Source: Bradyrhizobium glycinis
GTDB taxonomy: Bacteria > Pseudomonadota > Alphaproteobacteria > Rhizobiales > Xanthobacteraceae
Length of the DNA stretch: 64,000 nucleotides
Assembly: GCF_016031655.1 (NCBI RefSeq)
Contig: NZ_JACCHQ010000021.1
Location: forward strand, 62,001 to 126,000
Direction: 5' to 3'
Shown here: positions 7,909 through 16,770 of the stretch, piece after piece
Layout: the number at the start of each line of letters is the position of its first letter
Numbering within the stretch: the stretch's first letter is position 1
Translations under genes and position numbers: made by a program
The notes under the pieces: model-generated
The model's database searches: none
What the model saw: only the letters and a program-made list of their open reading frames with translations
Told to the model about the DNA's origin: nothing

Positions 7909-9336
7909 ATGTCGATTGCCGCGGCCACGCCGTCCCGCACGGCGACTTTACTCTCCGAAATTCTCGAAGCTGACGAAGCATTTGGTCGGCAGCTTATCGA
8001 GTTTCTGGACTCAAAGATCCGAACGGACGGAAGGGACGGTGCTGGAAGCTATCCGCTACGATTTTCGACGGTAGCTCGCAGCATTCTGTATCTCGGACTC
8101 GCGCTGCACGAGAAGAAGCGCAAGGGCTTGCCAAAGAAACTGCAACCTCAGTGGCAGGACGTCCTGGATCTCTATGCGGACTTCCATGCGCGCAATCCGA
8201 AGCTAAATATGCTTCCGGTGACGATTACCGACGATGACCTTCTTGGATTGTGCGACCTATCGACCAGGCGGAGAGGAAGCCAGAAGAAGCATTTCTACGC
8301 GGCGATTGTGCTTTTCTACGTGGATTTGCTCGAAGAAGGTGGATTGACGGAATCCGACCTGAGGTTCGTCGCAATGGCCACTCCGGAAGGCGAGCGTGAT
8401 TTTCAAGTCCGCATTGCGGATCTAGTGAGGATCGCCTCAGTTTCGCGGGCCTTGCCGACGCAAAAAGATCAGCTGGCGAAAAGGCACGAGTATCCGATCG
8501 TCAACGTCGGTTACACCTACCATCGTAGTCTGCATGAAGAGTTCAGGTCCTTCGTGGATCATTTTGCTTCAGCTCTCGACGGAAACGCGCATTTCATCTG
8601 CTACCGCCCGCGAAATGAGTGGCCGAACCAATTGGTGAAGTCCTTTCTGGCGATCCGCCCTCCCGTACCCGGAAGAGATCATTTTTCGTTCGTTCACGTC
8701 TACCGGATGCCTTGCAAAGGTGATCAGAAGAGAATCAGTATCGGCGCCGTGCTGCCGCTGGAGAACGGTGTCTGTCTGGTGGGCGGCCAGCGGCACTTGG
8801 CGCCGAAGAAGGAGCGGACGGTTCCCTTCACCAACCTCAAGATAGTGGTTCTTCCATGGACTGCCGTGAAGGTCCGTGAGCGCGTTTTCGGCGGCCTAGT
8901 GATGTCTGCCGACTATCTGGGGACGAACCTCGTTTCCAGGATAGGTTTGAGATGCACTCCAGTCCATCATTCCGACGAGATGCAGCTCGACGCGATACCC
9001 GCGACATCTCTCGAACAGGACATTGCCGGCGACGCGCGTATTGAACGTGAGCTTGCCGGAGCCGACTATGGTCGTTTCGAAATTGAGGCCAAGGATGCCG
9101 CAAGGCGCATCGCTGAACTAGCCAACAATGCGCCCGCTGATTGGGAATCTCCACCTGGCTTTTTCGAGCTGAATCGGCAGCAAGCGATCACCAAGACCCC
9201 GCTGCATAAGCATTTAATCGAGGAGGCGATAGCGGACAGATTTGGCACGGACGAGCACCCGAAGTTCCAAACGCGGGAAGGGGTGAACTTCCAGTTCTGG
9301 AAGGACTTGCGCTTCGGTCCAATCACGAGCGAATAA
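7909..9336 (+). CDS. Uncharacterised 475-residue protein
   Basis: The frame opens with TTG at 7906 followed directly by ATG at 7909; ATG is preferred. The product is soluble-looking, with no signal peptide or membrane segment and no motif I recognise. The N-terminal third is helical and basic (LALHEKKRKGLPKKL); the middle holds aromatic, strand-rich segments (HFICYRPRNEWPNQLVKSF, HFSFVHVYRM); the C-terminus is charged. The frame is intact although neighbours to the right are decayed, suggesting recent arrival or selection. A defence-related role would be a guess from location only. Confidence 0.65.
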   Translation: MSIAAATPSRTATLLSEILEADEAFGRQLIEFLDSKIRTDGRDGAGSYPLRFSTVARSILYLGLALHEKKRKGLPKKLQPQWQDVLDLYADFHARNPKLNMLPVTITDDDLLGLCDLSTRRRGSQKKHFYAAIVLFYVDLLEEGGLTESDLRFVAMATPEGERDFQVRIADLVRIASVSRALPTQKDQLAKRHEYPIVNVGYTYHRSLHEEFRSFVDHFASALDGNAHFICYRPRNEWPNQLVKSFLAIRPPVPGRDHFSFVHVYRMPCKGDQKRISIGAVLPLENGVCLVGGQRHLAPKKERTVPFTNLKIVVLPWTAVKVRERVFGGLVMSADYLGTNLVSRIGLRCTPVHHSDEMQLDAIPATSLEQDIAGDARIERELAGADYGRFEIEAKDAARRIAELANNAPADWESPPGFFELNRQQAITKTPLHKHLIEEAIADRFGTDEHPKFQTREGVNFQFWKDLRFGPITSE

Positions 9337-9711
9337 GACCGAGGCACTTGGGTGGCCGCGCTCGCGACATCTTCCCGCCTGCCCACGACATCGTTATCGA
9401 AGTAGTGCCTAAGTCACTCACGCAACCCAGTACCGTCACTACATGACCTGCCTTGCGATCTGAGCGTGCGGCTCATTGTCGTTCGAAGTGCCGAGCGCTT
9501 CCACTTCAAAAACGCGCATGAGCTTTTCGACCTGAAGTTCCTGAGCAGGAAGATCAGGGTGACGTATTTGGATGAGAAGTCTTGTGAACCGTTCTGCCCA
9601 ACGTTTGACTGCCCTTCTAATCTGTACGAATTCGCTTCGGGACCTTTCGCAGCACGGCGCTCGACCAGCCCGCGCGGCATCGGCCTTCCGACTGCTGCAG
9701 CCTTCAGAAGG
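9337..9711. other. Non-coding gap
   Basis: No convincing gene, RNA or repeat was seen. A plus-strand frame from 9466 overlaps the HTH gene on the other strand and looks like a shadow. Confidence 0.4.
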
Positions 9712-9981
9712 CTATCGATCGTGGCCGCTCTCCCTCGTCCTGTAATCCCGTCGACCGACCATCTTCAATGCCGCGTCCACCAACTTTCTGAAACTCGGCG
9801 ACCGGGTGGCCGCCTCGGCGTCGTCGGTAAGCCACTTGTCTATTGGGCGAGCGTTTCCACTCTCGACGAGCTTAGTCGCCCGCGCTCTCAGCTTTACGCC
9901 TGGGCGAACGCGACTAGACAGCAGTCTCGAGACATGTGGCTGGGTGATCCGTAGCGATCGTGCGAGCTCGGCTTGAGCCAT
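9712..9981 (-). CDS. Small Xre/Cro-like HTH protein, start uncertain
   Basis: The frame from ATG at 9981 encodes 89 residues with an HTH at the very start (AQAELARSLRITQPHVSRLL). Upstream in another frame, ATG GCA ACT near 10037 encodes MATDRFVLEL, which would join naturally to ERYRVSRGMAQAEL if one base shift is allowed. The gene may therefore be frameshifted at its 5' end, or the short form may be the product. The C-terminal 50 residues are not recognised. Confidence 0.5.
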   Translation of the reverse strand: MAQAELARSLRITQPHVSRLLSSRVRPGVKLRARATKLVESGNARPIDKWLTDDAEAATRSPSFRKLVDAALKMVGRRDYRTRESGHDR

Positions 9982-10090
9982 GCCTCTGCTGACGCGATAG
10001 CGCTCAGCTCCAAAACAAACCGATCAGTTGCCATTTGCATAAGAAAACATAAAAATATAAAAAATTCCACACGCTGATCGCGTGGAGAGC

Positions 10091-10779
10091 ATGCTGATGG
10101 TTGGCGACGCTGGAGTGCCGGCGCCGAAAGACTGGGCGTCAAGTGGGGGCGCCCCGAGTGGTGCCGAGCGCGGCCTACTGGTCGCCCATGACGCAGCTGG
10201 CCGACGATGATGACGATTTCGTCTGTACTCAGGCGACTTTGAAGGAGCAGGTCGGCTTCTGTCTGCTCGGCGGATTCGGCATTACGGCCGAGATGAACCA
10301 CGCTGTTTACGACAAGGTGCATTTGGCCGGCGTGTTCGGGAAACGGACGGTTCTTCGAAGCGCGGGAGATCGAGCGCCTGCTCAGAGAACCCGGTAAAGT
10401 GGAGAGGCGCTCCAGGCGGTGTCGTTTCCCACGGCAGCGATCGGTTCGCCTAGCGGACGCGCTGGCTTTGATCGAGCGGACGCCGCCAAACATCGGCGAA
10501 CCGAAAGCGTTTCGGGACGAGCTAACGAAGATTCCCGGGATAGGACCAAAAAACGGCTTCGTGGATCACTCGCAATTGGCTCGGGAGCGACGAGGTCGCC
10601 ATACTCGACATCCACATCATTCGCGCCGGTCTGCTGATCGGTCTCTTCAGTCGGGGCCAGAAGGTTCCGCGTGACTATGCCGTGATGGAGGAGCGATTTC
10701 TTTCCTTCGCTCGAGCGCTTCGTGTCCGGCCGTCTTTGTTGGATGCCGTGATGTGGCGGGAAATGAGGACGCTCCGGCG
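10091..10779 (+). pseudogene. Decayed OGG-like 8-oxoguanine DNA glycosylase (HhH-GPD fold)
   Basis: Joining three frame changes (near 10130, 10350 and 10555) gives a coherent protein: an N-terminal block with PSAAYWSPMTQLADDDDDFV, then FFEAREIERLLREP, then the helix-hairpin-helix IPGIGPKTASWITRNW and the catalytic-Asp block VAILDIHIIRAGLL, then ALRVRPSLLDAVMWREM. In OGG enzymes the Lys of the GxxKxA hairpin and the Asp of the following block are catalytic, and both are still encoded. With three frameshifts it cannot be made as one chain. It lies in the decayed part of the left island. Confidence 0.65.
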
Positions 10780-11004
10780 GGGGCCGGTTGCCGGTTTGAC
10801 ACCCCGTTTGACTCGCCTGCCAATACGCTGGTCGAGGCATTCGAGGACGAAATCCGCAAGCATGGACATCGTTTCGAGGGCCCGTTGAACGTCCATGTTA
10901 CGCTGCAATATCCGGAGGGCGTCACACTTTCCGAGACGTTTCCCGGACGATTTGGCGGAGTCATTCGCGGCAGCAATCGGGTGGAGATCGACCGAGTCAA
11001 GTAG
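10753..11004 (+). CDS. Short uncharacterised protein or C-terminal remnant
   Basis: A frame opening at GTG 10753 overlaps the end of the glycosylase remnant and encodes 83 residues. From about residue 15 (RFDTPFDSPANTLVEAF) to VEIDRVK at the end it has protein-like composition. It may be the remaining C-terminal part of a longer gene whose start is lost, or a small gene coupled to the glycosylase. No family recognised. Confidence 0.35.
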   Translation: MAGNEDAPAGAGCRFDTPFDSPANTLVEAFEDEIRKHGHRFEGPLNVHVTLQYPEGVTLSETFPGRFGGVIRGSNRVEIDRVK

Positions 11005-11075
11005 ACACGAGCTCGTTCACCGGCTAAGCACGATCTTACGGTGGCCGGGAGAGCCCTCCTGAAATCGGAATTCAA

Positions 11076-11210
11076 ATGGAGCGTGACCTCGAATCGGAGC
11101 GTATCGGACTCGTCGGTGAGCAGCAGTTCCAGCTTTTCTGCGCACAGGCGGGTTTAATCTGTAACAAAAGCACCGTGGATGTGATGGGCTGGGATTTCAT
11201 CGTTGAATTC
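11076..11210 (+). pseudogene. DUF4365-like N-terminal fragment
   Basis: ATG at 11076 begins MERDLESERIGLVGE, followed by FCAQAGLICNKST and GWDFIVEF. This is the recognisable start of DUF4365 proteins, a restriction-endonuclease-like family often seen in defence loci. After about 11210 the match is lost in every frame, so the gene is truncated or frameshifted. Assignment rests on this N-terminal block alone. Confidence 0.45.
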
Positions 11211-11844
11211 AGCTCGGCATGCTCCTCAAGAGAACGCTCTACATCGTCCAATCCGCGTTCTGTTTCGAATTTTGCTCCTTGGGGCGCGAGCTCTTTCTCT
11301 GATGGCCAGCAGGCAGGCGGAGCTTTCGATTTCGGAAAACTCGCGCATTCCTCCCATAGCGCTGCCATTGGGTGACGTTCTAAGTGGTCCGTACGTGGAC
11401 CAGTTGCCTGCAATCTCGAAATTCCTGGACGGCTGGCAGACGGTGCTGTCCATGGCTGGAGTCGGTTCTGGCGGCAGCTTCAACTTCGATGAAATCTGGG
11501 AGGCCGACGAGGCGCAAGTGGCGGTCGAAGTGCTTGTGAATCCAAAGCCGGTGATGCGACTCGAGAATTTCGATGGTGACGGCCGCCCCGGTCCCATTGA
11601 AGCCTTGCTGTTCAGAAGTTGCTCATTCGGGCACGCGAGTTTGACCTACTGCGCGAAGATCGGCTTCGAATACACAAACGACCCTATCTGGCGCTACCGG
11701 TCAAAGAGCTACGAGCCTCTCGACGTCCGTGCAAAGGTGGAAGATCTCGAGGAATATGGCTTCGAGCAAGGAGAAGGCAGCGGCGTAGCTTTGCTGCTAC
11801 ATCCGCAAAGCCTGAAGATGGACCGGCAGTCGAGCAGCGATTGA
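11203..11844 (+). CDS. Uncharacterised frame, probably a composite of decayed sequence
   Basis: The first 40 or so codons overlap the DUF4365-like fragment and look like a shadow frame. From about 11340 the translation becomes protein-like (GPYVDQLPAISKFLDGW, FNFDEIWEADEAQVAVEV, VEDLEEYGFEQGEGSG). It has no obvious own start with a ribosome-binding site, so it may be the C-terminal part of a broken gene. No known domain recognised. Confidence 0.35.
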   Translation: MNSARHAPQENALHRPIRVLFRILLLGARALSLMASRQAELSISENSRIPPIALPLGDVLSGPYVDQLPAISKFLDGWQTVLSMAGVGSGGSFNFDEIWEADEAQVAVEVLVNPKPVMRLENFDGDGRPGPIEALLFRSCSFGHASLTYCAKIGFEYTNDPIWRYRSKSYEPLDVRAKVEDLEEYGFEQGEGSGVALLLHPQSLKMDRQSSSD

Positions 11845-11937
11845 ACTGGCCGTTCGTCATTAGTAGAGGAGCAGATCGAGCCGCTCCGCCTGACCGCGCC
11901 CTCCTTTGGTGCCAAGCGGGCATCATCGATCGCTAGG

Positions 11938-12225
11938 CTAAGTCGGTAGCGGGCGGGGATATTTCCGGACCAGTGCAATATCCACATACCCTCGTTCGTC
12001 GAGCCATTCGTGAGGACAATAGGCGAGCGAGCTGCAATCGCCGAGCAATCCGTCCCTAGCGATGGCTTCTCGTGTCCCTATCCTGCCCGTCCAAATGGGA
12101 TCCGGCGCGGCGGAATCCAGCAGCAGCGCGTCGTAGACAGGGCTATCGTTTTTCATGATCGACTTCGGGTCGGTCGGAACGCGGTCGATGTTTTCAGTAT
12201 GTCGGTGTGCATCAGCCCGAGACAC
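11938..12225 (-). CDS. Small hypothetical protein
   Basis: A 95-residue frame whose second half looks like real protein (DGLLGDCSSLAYCPHEWLDE then RGYVDIALVRKYPR). No family recognised and no clear ribosome-binding site. It could be an independent small gene or the remainder of a longer one. Confidence 0.35.
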   Translation of the reverse strand: MSRADAHRHTENIDRVPTDPKSIMKNDSPVYDALLLDSAAPDPIWTGRIGTREAIARDGLLGDCSSLAYCPHEWLDERGYVDIALVRKYPRPLPT

Positions 12226-12385
12226 TAGGAAAGCCCGAGGATTAGCATCGGGAGATGACCCCTCGAGAAACCTCAGGAAATCCCTAGCTTGCGCTCCATT
12301 CGCTCCTGCGGCATTCGCCTCTGAGCGGCTGATCCTCTCATCTTCAGGCGTGCGCAGGATTGGCGGGCTAGGTGCCGGAGGCGCA

Positions 12386-12757
12386 ATGGAGCGACTTTTC
12401 GATTGCTTGCAAAGGATCTTTCCTTCGGATGCGGCCGGGGAGGCCGTAGCTCGCCTGTCGCCCTATATTGCGTGGCCCACTCAGGATGGCGGGACCCCGG
12501 ATGCTTATGCCACTCCTCCGATCATGCCGGCAGACGTCTTCGCCGCCGCGGGCTATGTCTTGCTGCATCATCACGTGATACCCCAAGTCGCCGATCGAAC
12601 GGGGAGGGCGGCAAGACAAATCGAAGTCGACGAGGAGTTCATTTCGACCGCCCGCGCAACCGCGAAGGCTTGGCGGGCGTTTCGGCCCTCGATCCACTAC
12701 TCCGACAGCGATCCATCGGTGTTTGCCAAATGGCTTGCCACGGATGGCGCGGCTCTC
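12386..12757 (+). pseudogene. Uncharacterised gene truncated by an integrase fragment
   Basis: ATG at 12386 is preceded by GGAGG with good spacing, and about 124 codons follow with protein-like composition (MERLFDCLQRIFPSDAAG, PADVFAAAGYVLLHHHVIPQ, YSDSDPSVFAKWLATDG). Close to 12757 the opposite strand becomes a tyrosine-recombinase N-terminus, so the original 3' end is lost although the frame runs on to 12937. Family not recognised. Confidence 0.45.
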
Positions 12758-12931
12758 GCGAGCCTTCGCGAGTGTGATCGTCGGATAGCGGTCGATTGCC
12801 TGGCGCCGCCCAGAGCCCAACAGAATGATGAAGGACTTTGCACCACCGCTGCTGATCCTGACGCCAAATTGTTTAAGCGTGCCATCCCCCAGCGTGGTCG
12901 TGCCACGCTCTGGCGGCTTGGCAGCTCGCAT
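12755..12931 (-). pseudogene. Tyrosine recombinase (P4-type integrase) N-terminal fragment
   Basis: The minus-strand frame from ATG at 12931 encodes about 59 residues matching the N-terminal DNA-binding region of P4-like integrases (DGTLKQFGVRISSGGAKSF, then RYPTITLAKARE). The catalytic domain (R-H-R-Y) is absent; downstream codons belong to the truncated gene on the other strand. It marks an old mobile-element edge. No tRNA was found beside it. Confidence 0.65.
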
Positions 12932-13520
12932 CAGTAGATCAGTGATCGGTTGATGCTGTGCACCGAAATGGCACTCCGAAAGCGCGTGCTGCAGGTTGCA
13001 GCAGCGGCCTGCGGAATCGCGCCGTCTCCAACGCCCCGAGACGTAGAGAAAAACTGGTAGGGGACGGGAAGACGGATCGCATCGGCTAAACGCGAGCAGC
13101 GAAACGAAATCTATTTTGAAGCGATGTAGTTGGCGCGATTACCAGGCGCTTGCTGCGGACCTCATCTCTATCTGATTTGGTAGCTGTCCGAGCGGTGAAG
13201 TCAATGGTCTAGTCATTTTCGCAAACCATTCAGTATGCGCGAGATTGTAAATATCGAGTCGGCAGTGCGGCTTTCTGATGAGATGCAGCTCGTGGCTGAT
13301 TAAAGAGTAAACGGATCTACTGGAAGAAAGGTAGCTTAGATCCATCTACCAAAGATGCGACGCAGCGACAGCTGCCCAGGATCGGGAACGTCAAAGATGC
13401 AACATGTAGCGGAGTCATTTAAGTCTGTCACATCGGTTATCAACAGGGGAGGCTGCGCTCTTGGTAGGCGGCAGCCAATCACGTTCGAAGCGTCACCATG
13501 GCTCGAAAATAGAGTTTACG
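12932..13520. other. Non-coding gap before the CoA-transferase cluster
   Basis: No gene recognised. It should hold the promoter of the cluster starting at 13521, but no convincing nod box, sigma-54 element or tRNA attachment site was found by eye. Confidence 0.4.
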
Positions 13521-15962
13521 ATGGAAGTCTTATCCGATCTGCGGGTCGTCGAAATTGGGAGCTCGGCCGGGACCAGCTATTGCGCGCGGTTGTTCGCCGA
13601 TTTCGGCGCCGATGTTCAAAAGGTCGAGCCGCCGGCGGGTGATCCACTTCGCCAAAGTGCGCCGCTTACGCCTGGTGGGCAGAGCGCATGGTTCGCATTC
13701 CTGAATTTCAACAAGTCCAGCGTTATCATTGATCCCACTGTCCCAGATGCGATCAGACGGCTGACGGCATTGATTGAAGAGTGCGACATTCTGATCGATG
13801 GACGCGATGTTGATGCCGCTGACTGCCCGGCTATTGATATCGCTGCCATCCGGCAACGCTCCGGCTTGATCTATCTCCAAGCCAGCTGGTTTGGCGGCAA
13901 GGGGCCGTATGCGAGATTCGCCGCGACTGATTCTACGGTGCGCGCACTAGCCGGTCTCGTAAAGCTGATTGGACCGTCCGAAGGCCCGCCGCTGCACGCC
14001 CCGGATTTTCAGGCGGGTATCCTAGCCGGTTTATGGGGCTTCATCGCGGCGGCATCTTCGGCGGTTGCGCGAATGCAGGGTGGGGGGGGCCGGTCGTGGT
14101 CACTCAGCATTTTTGAAGCGATCCTCGCTCCGACCGAGTATCTGATGTTCGAGGCATTTGCGCGCGGCGATGTGATGCGTCGGATCGGCGTTAATCGCTT
14201 CTGGCCGAACTTCCCGGTCGGCATTTATGCCACAAAAGAAGGCTGGCTCGGCGTTTCAGCCGTAACTCCAAAACAGTGGCGCGAATTCTGCGAAATGCTC
14301 GGTCTCTTTGAGCTACGCGATCGTTCAGATCTTGCCTCTAACGCAGGTCGTCTTCAGCACATGGATCATATCGATCGACAGTTTGTCCCGAGGCTGAAGA
14401 TGCGGACAGCCCAAGAGTGGTTTGCAGAAGGACTGAAACGCAACCTTCCACTCGTTCCAGTACCCCAAATGTCGGATTTGCTCCAGGATGCAGAAAAGAT
14501 AGACCGCGGTGCAGTCGTGTGCGTTCGCCTTGACGAAGAGGTGGGAAAGACCGTGGGCTCGGTGCAGCGGCTGACGTTGACGCCGCCACGTCCGGGAGGA
14601 CAGGTTCCGGAGGTGGGCGAACAACAGCGTCGTGGCGATGTACGACCAGCCGAGCCGAGCGTTCCGCGATCATTGCGGGGTTGCACAGATTCGTACCCGC
14701 TCCCTTTGCAGGGGGTTCGCGTGGTGGACTTCTCGATGGGCTGGGCAGGACCATTATGTACGCGCACCCTGGCTGATCTTGGTGCGGATGTAATCAAGAT
14801 CGAGGCGATCCAATATCCGGATTGGTGGCGTGGCGTTGATAGACCCCCTGGCTATCTGGAAGATCAGATGTACGAAAGGGCGCCGTGCTTCTGCATTATG
14901 AACCGCAACAAGCGCGGCATGACGCTCGATCTGAAGCGTCCGCAGGGCCTTGCGCTTGCCAAGCGGTTGTTGGAACGAGCCGATATTGCTGTCGCCAATT
15001 ATTCAGTGGACGTGCTGCCGAAGCTGGGGCTGGGCTATGACGTGCTCAGAACCCTCAACCCTCGGCTGGTCATGATGTCGATGTCGGCTTTTGGCATGAA
15101 CAGCATCAATCGCGACTGCCGGGCGTACGGTTCGACTCTTGAGCAGGGTTCAGGGCTTCCTGGCGTGATCGGAACCGCCGGTGGACCGCCGGTCATGAGC
15201 CACATCGCTTTTGGCGATCCCGTTGGCGGGTTGAATGGCTGCGCTGCAGTTCTGGTCGCCTTGATTCACGCCCGCAAGACCGGGCAAGGCCAATTCATTG
15301 ATCTGGCGCAAATCGAATGCATGATGCCGTTCGTAGCCCCATGGATGACGATTCACTCGATCGATGGTATGCCGCCGCCTAAGTATGGAAATCGGCATCC
15401 GCAGCACGTTCCACACGGCTGTTTCCGATGCGCGGGTGAGGACAACTGGATCATAGTAGCGGCTACGGACCCGGCCATGTGGCAGAGGCTTGCCACCCTT
15501 ATCGGCCGACCGGACTGGGCCAAGGACCCATCTCTGAAGTCACCCGAAGCCCGCCGCGCCATCCAGGATGATATCGAGAGAGGCATCGAAATCTGGACCG
15601 CCGCCCGCGATGCGGATCAGGCCATGTTTGAGTTGCAGGCGGTAACGGTTGCGGCGGGTACAGCCCGCCTGCCGATTGATATGCTCAAGGACCCGCATCT
15701 TGGCTCGCGCTCATTTCTGCAGGAAGTGAACCGCGCCTTCGTAGGATTGCACCCGCAGCCGTCGATGCCAATTCGTGAGAACGCGACCCCGTATCCGATC
15801 CGTACGGCGGCGCCGACCCTCGGACAACATAACGTGGAAATCCTATCAGGGCTTCTCGGCCTCTCCGATACCGAGATCGAACAATTGGCCAGGGACCAAA
15901 TTATTGGTACGTCGATGCTTTCCGAAGCGGAACTCACAAATCCTGGACACACCTTGTATTGA
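13521..15962 (+). CDS. Double-length family III CoA-transferase (CaiB/BaiF), copy 1
   Basis: ATG at 13521 gives 813 residues, twice the usual length of about 400: two CaiB/BaiF units in tandem. Unit 1 begins LRVVEIGSSAGTSYCARLF and unit 2 begins near residue 396 (GVRVVDFSMGWAGPLCTRTL). Each keeps the aspartate that becomes the acyl-anhydride in this family: Asp162 in HAPDFQAGILAG and Asp566 in AFGDPVGGLNG. Family III enzymes move CoA between carboxylic acids. CaiB-type enzymes work as interlocked dimers, so the fusion may make a built-in heterodimer. A close paralogue lies at 24983. It opens a plus-strand metabolic cluster. Confidence 0.92.
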   Translation: MEVLSDLRVVEIGSSAGTSYCARLFADFGADVQKVEPPAGDPLRQSAPLTPGGQSAWFAFLNFNKSSVIIDPTVPDAIRRLTALIEECDILIDGRDVDAADCPAIDIAAIRQRSGLIYLQASWFGGKGPYARFAATDSTVRALAGLVKLIGPSEGPPLHAPDFQAGILAGLWGFIAAASSAVARMQGGGGRSWSLSIFEAILAPTEYLMFEAFARGDVMRRIGVNRFWPNFPVGIYATKEGWLGVSAVTPKQWREFCEMLGLFELRDRSDLASNAGRLQHMDHIDRQFVPRLKMRTAQEWFAEGLKRNLPLVPVPQMSDLLQDAEKIDRGAVVCVRLDEEVGKTVGSVQRLTLTPPRPGGQVPEVGEQQRRGDVRPAEPSVPRSLRGCTDSYPLPLQGVRVVDFSMGWAGPLCTRTLADLGADVIKIEAIQYPDWWRGVDRPPGYLEDQMYERAPCFCIMNRNKRGMTLDLKRPQGLALAKRLLERADIAVANYSVDVLPKLGLGYDVLRTLNPRLVMMSMSAFGMNSINRDCRAYGSTLEQGSGLPGVIGTAGGPPVMSHIAFGDPVGGLNGCAAVLVALIHARKTGQGQFIDLAQIECMMPFVAPWMTIHSIDGMPPPKYGNRHPQHVPHGCFRCAGEDNWIIVAATDPAMWQRLATLIGRPDWAKDPSLKSPEARRAIQDDIERGIEIWTAARDADQAMFELQAVTVAAGTARLPIDMLKDPHLGSRSFLQEVNRAFVGLHPQPSMPIRENATPYPIRTAAPTLGQHNVEILSGLLGLSDTEIEQLARDQIIGTSMLSEAELTNPGHTLY

Positions 15963-16770
15963 GAGGACTGCGCGATGGCACGAATCACAAACAGTGACGC
16001 TTGCTGGATCGGCCGTCCGTCCTACACGTATTCTGCAAAGCCCGTGGTATGCTGCTCTGGCACGTTGTTCCATCGGAGCAGGATTACCAGGGCGCGATAT
16101 CTGAATGACCGCCGATGCTGGGCAAAGATGGCCGGCAATGGGTGGGACAAGCCAACTTGGAAGAGGTCCGCCGAGGAGCCTTGAGGCGTGCCGATGCTCA
16201 TGAGCCCGTTTTGCTCGATCGCCGAAGCGCTTCTGATCAATCGCCCGCGAATGACGAAATGGGCGAGCCGGAGCAAGGACACGAGCGGCCGCTCGCCCGA
16301 CAACATCGGCGGTCACAAGACGTCGATCTTATCTGCGCCAATGCAGGCTGTTGCGGAAGCGCATGCGTACAGATGAGGCGCCTTGCGGTGTGGACCTTTG
16401 TCTGCTCGAGCAACTGAGGCTGCAGGCTATTTCAGAAACTCAGGGCATTATTCATATAAACAGCCGGGGCTTGCGGTCGCAAGCTCGCCGCTTCCGGGGA
16501 TGACCAGGCCGGCCCTTAAACTATGTAATCACCATGGCGACCTCCGAGCTCGTGGGTGCCTTTCATGAAGATGGTCCAATTGTCCGAAGTTGAAAGCATC
16601 CGGTAAATGACCGGTCGTGCCAGGCTCTTGCCACAGCGCCCCTACAAGCCCTGGTAGCTTCTTTGTTTCCCCATCTCAGGTAATTAACGTAGAGGAAGGC
16701 CTCCGGAGAGCGTGATGATGCTGTGTTAGGCCTGCCCATTCGTTTAACCACTCGCTTGTGGGAGCGACAC
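15963..16770. other. Non-coding gap between CoA-transferase and aminotransferase
   Basis: About 800 bases with only short, unconvincing frames on both strands. Possibly decayed sequence; no feature assigned. Confidence 0.4.
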
